Virus record (IMG/VR): IMGVR_UViG_3300042480_000979
Coordinates: 1-27,115 of that record
DNA from: a virus
Length of the DNA: 27,115 bases
Strand: one strand, 5' to 3'
The translations under genes were made by a program, and so were the position numbers. This document shows positions 13,869-21,212 of this stretch, one piece after another. Under the pieces are notes generated by a model that saw nothing but the letters and a program-made list of their open reading frames with translations, did no database searches and had not been told where the DNA came from. Numbering within the stretch: position 1 is the stretch's first letter; each line of letters opens with the position of its first letter.

Positions 13869-14443
13869 AGGAATCTTACATACTCACAATTACGAAAGGT
13901 AAAGCAGAGAAAAAAATAACGATTTACGCAAACGACAATAACCACGCTGTCGCCCAGGCTGAGGATATAAGTAGGGCTCTGGATGCAGAAAAGTTTCAGG
14001 TTAGTTATGGCGATGAGAGTAAAACACTACTGTCGTGTTTATTTAAAAAACTAGCTTTTAATAACTTCAAATACGATCAGTGCGATGAGTGGACCGGCTC
14101 GCACACAAACGAAACCCCGTGCCTATACCTATTTAAAAAAAGGCTGTATGTACGAAACATAATCTTAAAGTACTTAGATATTCCTAAGGATGACTGTGTA
14201 ACTAAACTAACCTGCAAAAATACTAAATGCACAAATCCTTATCATTTCTGCTATGTCCCTCAGAAAAACTCGAAAATCTCTGGCGCGGATCGCGGTTTGG
14301 CGGTAGCCTATCTGAGCCAAGGCGCCAGCGTTTCGCAGGTTGCCTCAGCACTCAACGTTCACCGTTCAACCATTTACAGGAACCTAAAGCATGAATGTTT
14401 TCATCCTCGGTCTGCGAGTAACGGAAACGGCTCAGGAAGATGA
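13865..14443 (+). CDS. HNH-derived protein with C-terminal helix-turn-helix
   Basis: 192 aa from a GTG that overlaps the preceding stop. The middle (about 68-132) follows the Cys-rich phage HNH layout: CDEWTGS, a segment RLYVRNIILKYLDIP, then LTCKNTKCTNPYHF. In active relatives the last part reads H.C....C.NP.HL; here the first His is Leu, so nuclease activity is doubtful. Residues about 142-175 (GLAVAYLSQGASVSQVASAL, then HRSTIYRNLK) form a resolvase-type helix-turn-helix. A DNA-binding regulator derived from a homing nuclease is likely. The 3' end overlaps the SSB-like gene by 53 bases. Confidence 0.7.
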   Translation: MKESYILTITKGKAEKKITIYANDNNHAVAQAEDISRALDAEKFQVSYGDESKTLLSCLFKKLAFNNFKYDQCDEWTGSHTNETPCLYLFKKRLYVRNIILKYLDIPKDDCVTKLTCKNTKCTNPYHFCYVPQKNSKISGADRGLAVAYLSQGASVSQVASALNVHRSTIYRNLKHECFHPRSASNGNGSGR

Positions 14444-15038
14444 AGGAACTTTAAACGTTCTAACAGAATCACTTCCATCTAACGACAAACGAGTACCAAC
14501 CAAAGTACAGCTCCTTCAAAACAAAGATCATTACGTCGGAAAACTTCTTAACGATTTAAAAAAAGACGACACTGTTTTAGCTGTAGGACCGACGCGTCCG
14601 ACTCCCGATGGATGGCTGCAAATGCAGCCCATGCTGGTTGTTTCGCAAGAAACTAACTTCGACGATCTTTTAGCGATCAATCTGTTTGTTGCCACGGGTG
14701 GCTTAGGTCCTAAGGCAGATGAAATCGAGTTGAGTGACACTACTGTCACAAACCGTTCTCTTGCATGGCAGACAGATAATGCCGAAACAGCATGGTTTAA
14801 ATTGACGGGTTGGGGTGAGCTTTCTAAACAGCTCTCCGAACTAGCGCCGGGTACTCCGACAATCGCCGTGGGGCGCGTCTCCACAAGCGAGAAGGACGAA
14901 AAGTGCTATCTGAACTACAACTTAGAAAAAGTTCTCTATCTGCCTAAAACAACTAAAACCGCTCCTAAGAAGGCTGCTGATCCAGAAAAAGGAAAAGTGG
15001 CCGCTGCTGCTCTCGGTTCGATTGATTTCTCTCTCTGA
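14391..15038 (+). CDS. ssb: Single-stranded DNA-binding protein, probable tandem OB folds
   Basis: 215 aa. Residues about 95-186 follow the SSB pattern: INLFVATGGLG, then TAWFKLTGWGELSKQL, PGTPTIAVGRVS and YNLEKVLYL, which match the strands and helix of bacterial SSB. Residues 1-86 show a second, weaker OB pattern (NVFILGLRV, DTVLAVGP, GWLQMQPMLVV), so two OB folds in one chain are likely. A Lys/Ala linker leads to the tip SIDFSL, reminiscent of the SSB tail but less acidic. It probably protects ssDNA during replication and recruits partners. The start lies inside the preceding gene. Confidence 0.72.
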   Translation: MNVFILGLRVTETAQEDEGTLNVLTESLPSNDKRVPTKVQLLQNKDHYVGKLLNDLKKDDTVLAVGPTRPTPDGWLQMQPMLVVSQETNFDDLLAINLFVATGGLGPKADEIELSDTTVTNRSLAWQTDNAETAWFKLTGWGELSKQLSELAPGTPTIAVGRVSTSEKDEKCYLNYNLEKVLYLPKTTKTAPKKAADPEKGKVAAAALGSIDFSL

Positions 15039-15052
15039 TTTGGTACTTTCCC

Positions 15053-15868
15053 ATGGTTTTTATCGCTGGTCAATTTTCTGAAGACGAGATTCTCTGTAAC
15101 GTTCCTCCGCATACACTACGAATTGATCTTCAAGCTCGCCGCTGGAAATCAGACGTAGACCCTGAGAACGCAATCGTTGATAAGAACGATAACGGTATCC
15201 CTATCGAATTTGTTCTTCTCGGCTTTGTTCCTTACTTCGGAAATCTAGGACTTCGTAACTGCGAAGAGTTTCTTCGCATCGCTTACATCGGTGTTAGTCC
15301 CAAGCATCGTTTATTACCTCCGCGTTGCGTAAGTACTTCGATGATTGGAGGTAAGTCCTCTCAGAAAAATTTCATTAGCTATTTCCAAACTCTCTATAAC
15401 AACCGTATAAACTGCGCGTCAATTATTACATCAACAAAGTTCGTCACTCGCAGCTTCAATGAGCGAGATCCCATGACGGGAGCTGACGGAGCAAAGATTA
15501 ATTTCAACGCACTGGAATTTTCTGATCGGCCCGCCGAGACTGAAGAAGAACAAAAACTAATCGAAGACATTAATGTTTGGCTTTCAAACAAAGGGACGAA
15601 CCTCATCACGTCGGCGCTCAAGTCTCACATTCCTGGATCGGATCTGGTTGAGCTTCCACTTGGCGCAGACCATCAGGAGATCAAGGCGCAATTCGCCGCC
15701 ACGCGTCCATCCTCACATGACCGGGCACTGGGTTCTGCTCCTGTCGCTAAGGCTCTTAAGTCCGCTTCTGATCTGGATAACACAGAGGAGAAGCCAGAAC
15801 CTCCGCAGCCAAAAAAGGCGCTGGAGCTGACGGAGGAGCAAGCCAAGAGTCTCGGGTTAGACTTCTGA
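15053..15868 (+). CDS. Hypothetical replication-cluster protein, 271 aa
   Basis: ATG 14 bases after the SSB-like gene and followed by a terminator, so probably one message. The first 170 residues are mixed alpha/beta with motifs I cannot assign (FVPYFGNLGLRNCEEFLRIA; STSMIGGKSSQKNF). The C-terminal 60 residues are a Pro/Glu/Lys linker ending TEEQAKSLGLDF, similar in style to tails that bind partner proteins. Co-location with SSB suggests a ssDNA-related or recombination mediator role, which remains inference. Confidence 0.6.
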   Translation: MVFIAGQFSEDEILCNVPPHTLRIDLQARRWKSDVDPENAIVDKNDNGIPIEFVLLGFVPYFGNLGLRNCEEFLRIAYIGVSPKHRLLPPRCVSTSMIGGKSSQKNFISYFQTLYNNRINCASIITSTKFVTRSFNERDPMTGADGAKINFNALEFSDRPAETEEEQKLIEDINVWLSNKGTNLITSALKSHIPGSDLVELPLGADHQEIKAQFAATRPSSHDRALGSAPVAKALKSASDLDNTEEKPEPPQPKKALELTEEQAKSLGLDF

Positions 15869-15885
15869 AGCGAAGCCACTGACAG

Positions 15886-15912
15886 AGGGGCGTCATTCGA
15901 CGCTCTTTTTTT
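15886..15912 (+). terminator. Intrinsic terminator
   Basis: GGGCGTC-ATTC-GACGCTC (one wobble) is followed by seven T. It ends ten bases before the next ATG. Confidence 0.8.
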
Positions 15913-15922
15913 GTGCAAACTC

Positions 15923-16318
15923 ATGATCAAACATCGAACACTTCGAATCAAAAAGGATCCGTACTGGATTTCTGTCTATTTAACTTACTGGGGTGAATAC
16001 ACCTGGAATCTTGGCGCAGCCATTTGCAAGTCAAGACGAGCGGCTAACGATTGGAACAGAGGAAGATATAAACGACGACGTGTAAAAAAATTTATGTCCT
16101 CCTTAAACCCTTCGACATTCGCTCACATGTACGCCTTAAAGCGTCTTGTGCAAGCAGCAATCGAAGTGATTCCTCACGGGGACGGTGTGGTGATCTGTCC
16201 AGAACAGTTGGACAGAACTTGTCTCGCTAAGTTCGCTGAGAGATTCGGGTTTACCTATCATCAATCGGATGATGTGTCTCTTTGGGTTCTAATAACTCAT
16301 CCAGAGGCGGTAAAATAA
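15923..16318 (+). CDS. Hypothetical protein, possibly GNAT-like C-terminus
   Basis: ATG at 15923 (MIKHRTLRIKKDPYW), 131 aa. The N-terminal half is aromatic and very basic (NDWNRGRYKRRRVKKF). The second half reads GDGVVICPEQLDRTCLAKFAERFGF, which resembles the final helix and strand of an acetyltransferase fold, but the acetyl-CoA-binding motif is not visible. Its last 68 bases lie opposite the 3' end of the nblA-like gene. Confidence in a gene is fair; in a function, low. Confidence 0.55.
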   Translation: MIKHRTLRIKKDPYWISVYLTYWGEYTWNLGAAICKSRRAANDWNRGRYKRRRVKKFMSSLNPSTFAHMYALKRLVQAAIEVIPHGDGVVICPEQLDRTCLAKFAERFGFTYHQSDDVSLWVLITHPEAVK

Positions 16319-16496
16319 TATTATTAGAAGCACACCAAACAAGTAAACGAGAAAACAAATTACTACGTATTTGGTACTGATTGTGCATTATTTCAAAATA
16401 CTTTAAAAGTTCCTCTTTACTCAGTTTCTTGGCGTCCAGCATGATCCTCTGGTGGAGGAACTGCTGCTCCGTGGTAGTCCATGCAGAATTTAACAT
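16251..16496 (-). CDS. nblA: NblA-like phycobilisome degradation protein, 81 aa
   Basis: ATG at 16496 gives 81 aa; a longer frame to 16592 looks non-coding. Residues about 9-49 follow the NblA pattern: TEQQF, then AKKLSKEELLKYFEIMHNQY, then IRSNLFSRLL. In host NblA the same positions read EQQF...(M/L)S.EEA..........Q...R.NLY..LL. NblA bridges phycobilisomes to the ClpC protease to degrade the antenna under starvation, and phage copies occur in freshwater cyanophages. Host NblA is about 60 aa; this one has a C-terminal extension (IILPPLDELLEP). It is the only reverse-strand gene in this stretch. Confidence 0.66.
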   Translation of the reverse strand: MLNSAWTTTEQQFLHQRIMLDAKKLSKEELLKYFEIMHNQYQIRSNLFSRLLVWCASNNIILPPLDELLEPKETHHPIDDR

Positions 16497-16513
16497 GGTC
16501 CTAAGGTACCTAA

Positions 16514-16543
16514 AAGTTACTGTAGACAACAAACGCACGTCAA
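16514..16543 (-). promoter_or_regulatory. Candidate promoter for the nblA-like gene
   Basis: On the reverse strand TTGACG (16543-16538) and TAACTT (16519-16514) are 18 bases apart, ending 17 bases before the ATG at 16496. A GGTACC palindrome lies just downstream. It could allow nblA to be expressed independently of its neighbours. Confidence 0.35.
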
Positions 16544-16601
16544 ACCTAAATAAAATCGCTAAACTCAGCAAACCCTGACCTGTCCTACCCAATCAACATC
16601 A

Positions 16602-17141
16602 ATGTCAGATTTTTACACGGTTCCAAAGGGTGTTACCCACGCGCTGATCAAACACTCGTACATCACGGGAAAAATTTTGGTTCCGCATGATCCTCTTGGT
16701 ATCCTTACGGATCAACTGAGGAAACACAACTTTACAGTTGTGCGGAACGAAAACGAAGAGAATATCGTCGATCCCATCTGGTGGGTCGGAGAAAAGAAAA
16801 AGGAATACGACTGGGTTATTGCGTGTACAATGGGAAACTCTGAAAGAAATGAATACATTCTGGAGTATGGTATGCAGATAGCAACACAAGGGATTGCCGT
16901 GCTGGATCGACTGTCGTTCATCGAACCAGTAGCTAAAAGGAAGACCTTCTTACTTAAGAACAAACTGTCGAATATGATCGTATTGAGTCCGCGTCCTAAC
17001 TACAGAGCAGTGGGCTCCACGCGGGATTCCGTAACGAGCTGTTGGTTCCTTTTCCAACGTCCGGAAAACTGGCGAGATGGCACACAGGTTACATTCGGAC
17101 TAGATTGGGACCGCGTTGATCCCTTACCAGATCTAGACTAA
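16602..17141 (+). CDS. Methyltransferase-fold protein lacking catalytic motifs, 179 aa
   Basis: The layout follows phage DNA adenine-type methyltransferases: GKILVPHDPLGILTDQLR at the place of the SAM-binding ILEPCAGxGAIA segment, DWVIACTMGN at the place of DxxxxNPPF, GIAVLDRLSFIEP, VLSPRPNY, and TRDSVTSCWFLFQRP at the usual T.DSxT.aWFVW position. Both the glycine-rich SAM motif and NPP(F/Y) are missing, although the scaffold is otherwise continuous with no frameshift. It is therefore probably a pseudoenzyme, binding DNA, nucleotide or a host methylase rather than methylating. No cognate restriction gene is visible. The stop overlaps the next ATG. Confidence 0.62.
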   Translation: MSDFYTVPKGVTHALIKHSYITGKILVPHDPLGILTDQLRKHNFTVVRNENEENIVDPIWWVGEKKKEYDWVIACTMGNSERNEYILEYGMQIATQGIAVLDRLSFIEPVAKRKTFLLKNKLSNMIVLSPRPNYRAVGSTRDSVTSCWFLFQRPENWRDGTQVTFGLDWDRVDPLPDLD

Positions 17142-17506
17142 TGGGACTCAGATCACAAAATTTCGAGAAATTCCAAAAACAAGTTCTTGAGGCTCTGGAG
17201 ACCAACAACAAAAAACTAGAGAAGATCTGTGCGTTACTGGTCTCCAACCAGCTTCTATTAGAATGTATATCACCTGAAGGAACTCCGCGTACAGCTCAAG
17301 AGTGCGCAGAGATCGTCACGGAAAGCTTCTGCGCTGGTATGTGCTTGAGCGAAGAGCTCAGCGACCGAGGAAGGGAATTCGATTACCAAAAATCCGAATT
17401 CTTTATTGAAGAGGAAGAGGAAGACGAAGAGTATGAAGAGGAAGATGATGAGGACGATGACAACCAAAACCCGTTTAACTCGAATCACCCGTCTATGACT
17501 TTTTGA
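17141..17506 (+). CDS. Hypothetical protein with very acidic tail, 121 aa
   Basis: Starts at TAATGG, overlapping the preceding stop. Residues 1-40 form a likely coiled helix (NFEKFQKQVLEALETNNKKL), followed by a helical segment with three Cys, then residues about 89-107 almost entirely Glu/Asp. Long acidic tracts of this kind occur in DNA-mimic and histone-chaperone-like proteins. The protein could bind a nucleic-acid enzyme or a basic partner. No family recognised. Confidence 0.65.
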   Translation: MGLRSQNFEKFQKQVLEALETNNKKLEKICALLVSNQLLLECISPEGTPRTAQECAEIVTESFCAGMCLSEELSDRGREFDYQKSEFFIEEEEEDEEYEEEDDEDDDNQNPFNSNHPSMTF

Positions 17507-17550
17507 CTTAAATAGAGTACTCTTGGTTTAATTCGACACAAAATTGTGTC
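17503..17550 (+). promoter_or_regulatory. Promoter with palindromic operator
   Basis: TTGACT (17503-17508) and TTTAAT (17527-17532), 18 bases apart, form a sigma-70-like promoter in the 39-base gap. A perfect 16-base palindrome GACACAAAATTGTGTC (17535-17550) covers the expected start of transcription and the GTG start codon. AGAGTACTCT (17514-17523) is a second palindrome in the spacer. The arrangement fits repressor control. Confidence 0.55.
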
Positions 17551-18328
17551 CCAAACAAGATTAGTACTCAAGGGATTAAGGCACTACAATTGCGCTGGTG
17601 TTCCGAAGCCTCTTCCTTCTGTAACGAGCATCCTTTCTGCCACGCAGAACGAGGAAACGCGGCGGAAACTGGCGCATTGGAACTTATCGAATCCGGGTGC
17701 GCTTGAAAAAGCAGCGGAACGCGGGACCTGGATACACAGTGCTACAGAGAATTACATTAGGGGTTTAGAAGTAAGTCCTCCAAACGAGTACCGTCCTTAC
17801 TGGGATGGTATGCCTGCAAAGCTCGACGAACTCTTGGACGGAGCAAGAGTTCTTTGGAGTGAGGCCCCTTACAACGCCCCTCAGTGGAACAAATATGTAG
17901 GAGAGGATGGTGTAGGTAGACTACATTACTACGACGAGCACACAGAGCACGGTTATGCGGGGTGCCCTGATTTAATCTATAAAGACTCGAACGGAGAAAT
18001 AGTCCTCGCAGACTTCAAAACAAGCACGTCTCCTTACTCCCTTAACTATCCGAAAGCGAAGAGTTCGATTCCACCTGAAATAAAGAAGGCGTTGATCGGC
18101 GGGGTCTTCAAGGCAAAGAAAACCACGCTGCAGCTAGCTGCTTACACACTGGCAGCCGAAACGTGCTTAGGGATAAAAGTTGATAAAACGCGGATCATAG
18201 TAAGCACTCCGCTTCCTGAATTTAGCGTTCAAGTATTTTCTTTCAGTAGAGCTCAGCTAGATAAACATACAGAACAATGGTTGGAAGTAGTGAAAGATTT
18301 CTACGAAAAGTTCAACAAAGAAGATTAA
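17546..18328 (+). CDS. RecB/Cas4-like PD-(D/E)XK exonuclease
   Basis: 260 aa, GTG start inside a palindrome. The phage RecB-family pattern is complete: PSVTSIL (24-30), RGTWIHSATENY with H64, YAGCPDLIY with D142, VLADFKTS with D156 and K158, and QLAAY (Q196, Y200). These are the metal-binding and catalytic positions of the PD-(D/E)XK fold. Such phage nucleases trim or resect DNA in replication and recombination or degrade host DNA. There are no Cys clusters, so no Cas4-type iron-sulphur centre. The primase-helicase gene follows after a structured leader. Confidence 0.85.
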   Translation: MSQTRLVLKGLRHYNCAGVPKPLPSVTSILSATQNEETRRKLAHWNLSNPGALEKAAERGTWIHSATENYIRGLEVSPPNEYRPYWDGMPAKLDELLDGARVLWSEAPYNAPQWNKYVGEDGVGRLHYYDEHTEHGYAGCPDLIYKDSNGEIVLADFKTSTSPYSLNYPKAKSSIPPEIKKALIGGVFKAKKTTLQLAAYTLAAETCLGIKVDKTRIIVSTPLPEFSVQVFSFSRAQLDKHTEQWLEVVKDFYEKFNKED

Positions 18329-18440
18329 TCGAGTATCCTCTATTTATACGTTGTTAAGCTAAATTTCTTTAATAACAGTTAATGATCCTGGCTGGCCGCG
18401 TCCGGACGAGCGTGCCAAAATACCAGGACGGGATTGAGTC
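18329..18440 (+). other. Structured leader of the primase-helicase gene
   Basis: AT-rich up to 18385 (possible promoter, CTATTTATAC), then a GC-rich fold: TCCTGG (18386-18391) pairs with CCAGGA (18423-18428), enclosing the palindrome CGTCCGGACG (18399-18408) and a TGGC/GCCA pairing. A 61-aa frame from 18382 overlaps the primase start but looks non-coding. Attenuation or translational control is possible. Confidence 0.4.
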
Positions 18441-21212
18441 ATGCGCTTTTTTTTCAGCCGAAACCAAGTCGTCCGCTCCGCTCTCAACCCCGCAACCGGC
18501 AAGATCCCCACGGGTGGGAACTTTACAGCATTTAACGAGAACTGGGAGCAACAGGAAGATACTGTAGATAAGATTATAGAGTACGTGCAGGGAAGCGAAG
18601 GTCTTTGCGCGTGGCATCTAGTCAATAATAAACGCACACGAAATGGCACTGGTTGTATAAAAGCAGGCTTGATAATTATCGACATTGATAATCAAGCTGA
18701 CGGTAAAGATAGTGAAGGAAATAAAATACAAAAACAGGAACTAAACGAGGAACAAGCTAAAGAACTAGAGATCTGTAAAAAATATCTAAGTTTTGCATAC
18801 TACTCTCCTAGTCACGCGGAGGGGTGGCCTCGCTTCAGACTTGTATTCGGCTTAGAAAAACCAATTATCGACACTAACTTTTACCAATGGTTAACGAGAG
18901 AAATAGCGAAACAAATTCCTGGTTCAGATAAAAGAGCTACGCAAGTACCTAATCTTTTCTACGGCGCAAAGGAGGGCACAGAATTAATTTATAAATCCAA
19001 TAAATTTATACCAAGTGAAAAAATCGATGAGGCGTATTTAAATTATCTCAAGTACGCAGAGCAGCAAGCGGAGTCTCTTGGCGGCAAGGACCCTAAGGAA
19101 AGTCTTTCTGTTCCCACGGAGGCAGGTGGGTTAAACCTAGAGCCGCTGCTCAACGCTTCCGTCCGGAACATCTTGGATGGTCAGGAGGTAGACGACCGTT
19201 CCTTCGCGATGGCAGCTGCCCTGAAGGAAATCATTGGCTGGTGCAACTGGCTGAACAAAAACAATTTAAAAGTACGCAATCACCCACTTGACACAGCGAA
19301 CCAAGTGTTCGAGAATATCTACGAGTACAACCCCCAGCTCGATGGCAAATTCGACCGAATCCTAAACAGCATCTCGGATCCAGCAGGACTTCAACCTGCA
19401 ATAGCCCTGGCATCAGACGACGGAGACGCCGCTCTCTGGAAAAAGGTAAAAGCTCAGGACAAAGACCTTTTTATTAGTGAGTGCCCGGAAACCATCAAAG
19501 AACAAATTAAACAAAGCAAACCGAAACCGACAAACTCCATTTTGGACCTGAGCGCTGTTGCTCCTCCAATAGAGCTTGAGATTAATTCAACACCAAAAAA
19601 ACCTCAAACCATGGCTTCCACACAGGCTCCTTCGACCCCGGCCCAGTTAGTTCAAATACAGAGTAACAACAGGCAGTTCTCAGAAAACGATATAGCTGAC
19701 GTAATTGTAAATAATTACGGGGACAAGTTTCTTTTCGACTCTAATCTAGATGAATTCTTTATCTACGATGACGATGAAGGTGTGTGGTACATAAACGATG
19801 AACAACACATCAAACGCAGGATCGTAAAGACCCTAGATACGTTTGTAACTGCTGGAGTTCTTCAGCGTTACAACTCCGCAACAGTGAGCTCGGTATTTCA
19901 AATCCTGAAAGCGAAGCTCCTTCGGTCGATCAACGGTGGGCGCAACTCGATTTGGCAAGCTGGGCGTGGCCTGATCGCCTTCAAAAACGGCATCTACAAC
20001 ACGAAGACTCAGGAGTTTGAGGAAGGAAACAGGAAAGACCTGTATTTCCAAACGAAACTGGCTTACGACTACGACGAAAAAGCTAAATGTCCTGAGTTTC
20101 TTAAGTGGCTGGAGTGGGCAGTTGGTGTAGATAAAGTTGTTATTGTCAGGGCGTTCTGTCGCGCAGTACTAACTGGATACACAACTGGGGAGAAGTTCCT
20201 CCACCTGATCGGTGCTGGTGGCTCAGGTAAGTCCACGCTGCAGCAGGTTTTAATTGCTATGGCTGGCTTCACCGGGACGCACACCAGTGACCTAGAGACG
20301 ATCGAGACAAATAGATTTGAAGCTCACAGCCTGATTGGTAAGCGCCTGCTGCTACTTACTGATGAAGCTTCCTTCAGCAAGCGACTGGATACTCTTAAAA
20401 AACTAACGTCCGCTTCAGACACTCTGAGAGCAGAACGTAAGTATGGAACTCAGATCATAAACTTTAAACCTGAACTTCTTGTCTCGATTGCTAGTAACGA
20501 ACACATCAGTTCTTCAGACATCAGTAGCGGTCTAGAGCGCAGGCGACTGACTCTGGTTATGAACAATGTTGTTCCTCCTTCACAGCGTCGTAATCTGCTC
20601 AGCGTCTACACAGATCGAATCGAAGGGGAACTAGCTCCAGAACTGTCGGGAATCGCCATGTGGGCACTCCAGCTTCCGTTCGAAGAAATGCGGGAGGTTC
20701 TGGCAAACCCGGTTAAGTTCTGCCCTGACCTCAACACCACGAACCTAGAAGCGCTGGTGTTCAACAACCCTATCTGTGCTTGGTTGGCAGAATGCACCGT
20801 TTATGCACCGAACAGCCAGACAAATCTTGGGGGAGGAGCTTTTAGGCCGAGTATCGACGAACAAGAACGCGGTATGTACGTTAAGAACGCATACAGTGAA
20901 ATATACGCATCGTACGCTAACTTTGCAAAATCTAATGGTTATAAAGCAAGTGCTAAGCCTCGCTTCGTTGACCGTCTAAAAGAAACGATCAACAACGTTT
21001 TGAAAATTCCAGGTGTAGAGCCCAAGTATGTAAATGGTAAAGCTGTTGTTATGGGCTTGCGTCTGCGCCCGTTCGAGCCTTCCACGGATCGCTCGATCAG
21101 TGGTGACACGCGCTTGCCCTCACCGATAGAATACGCAGCAAACCCAACCATTTGGGATCAGGCATTCAGTCTGCACGATCAACCGAAATCCGTTTCGACT
21201 TCAAATGATTGA
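18441..21212 (+). CDS. Primase-helicase: AEP-type primase fused to SF3 (D5-like) helicase
   Basis: 923 aa, ATG at 18441. N-terminal primase: GLIIIDIDN with D81 and D83 as metal ligands, then YYSPSHAEGWPRFRLVFGL with H125 and R131/R133, as in archaeo-eukaryotic primase-polymerase folds. A Pro/Thr/Gln linker lies near 364-402. The helicase has a D5_N-type segment (GLIAFKNGIYN, then CPEFLKWLEWAVG), Walker A GAGGSGKST (591-599), Walker B LLLLTDEAS (D641, E642) and an SF3 motif C region ending SIASNEH. One protein would unwind and prime the phage replication fork. The stop overlaps the next gene by eight bases. Confidence 0.92.
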   Translation: MRFFFSRNQVVRSALNPATGKIPTGGNFTAFNENWEQQEDTVDKIIEYVQGSEGLCAWHLVNNKRTRNGTGCIKAGLIIIDIDNQADGKDSEGNKIQKQELNEEQAKELEICKKYLSFAYYSPSHAEGWPRFRLVFGLEKPIIDTNFYQWLTREIAKQIPGSDKRATQVPNLFYGAKEGTELIYKSNKFIPSEKIDEAYLNYLKYAEQQAESLGGKDPKESLSVPTEAGGLNLEPLLNASVRNILDGQEVDDRSFAMAAALKEIIGWCNWLNKNNLKVRNHPLDTANQVFENIYEYNPQLDGKFDRILNSISDPAGLQPAIALASDDGDAALWKKVKAQDKDLFISECPETIKEQIKQSKPKPTNSILDLSAVAPPIELEINSTPKKPQTMASTQAPSTPAQLVQIQSNNRQFSENDIADVIVNNYGDKFLFDSNLDEFFIYDDDEGVWYINDEQHIKRRIVKTLDTFVTAGVLQRYNSATVSSVFQILKAKLLRSINGGRNSIWQAGRGLIAFKNGIYNTKTQEFEEGNRKDLYFQTKLAYDYDEKAKCPEFLKWLEWAVGVDKVVIVRAFCRAVLTGYTTGEKFLHLIGAGGSGKSTLQQVLIAMAGFTGTHTSDLETIETNRFEAHSLIGKRLLLLTDEASFSKRLDTLKKLTSASDTLRAERKYGTQIINFKPELLVSIASNEHISSSDISSGLERRRLTLVMNNVVPPSQRRNLLSVYTDRIEGELAPELSGIAMWALQLPFEEMREVLANPVKFCPDLNTTNLEALVFNNPICAWLAECTVYAPNSQTNLGGGAFRPSIDEQERGMYVKNAYSEIYASYANFAKSNGYKASAKPRFVDRLKETINNVLKIPGVEPKYVNGKAVVMGLRLRPFEPSTDRSISGDTRLPSPIEYAANPTIWDQAFSLHDQPKSVSTSND

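Noticed and set aside
16602-17141. Annotation as an active DNA adenine methyltransferase
   Set aside because: Neither a SAM-binding glycine loop nor NPP(F/Y) is visible, so activity is not supported.
18382-18567. 61-aa forward frame overlapping the primase-helicase start
   Set aside because: It lies in a structured leader and runs out of frame over the primase N-terminus; composition is not protein-like.
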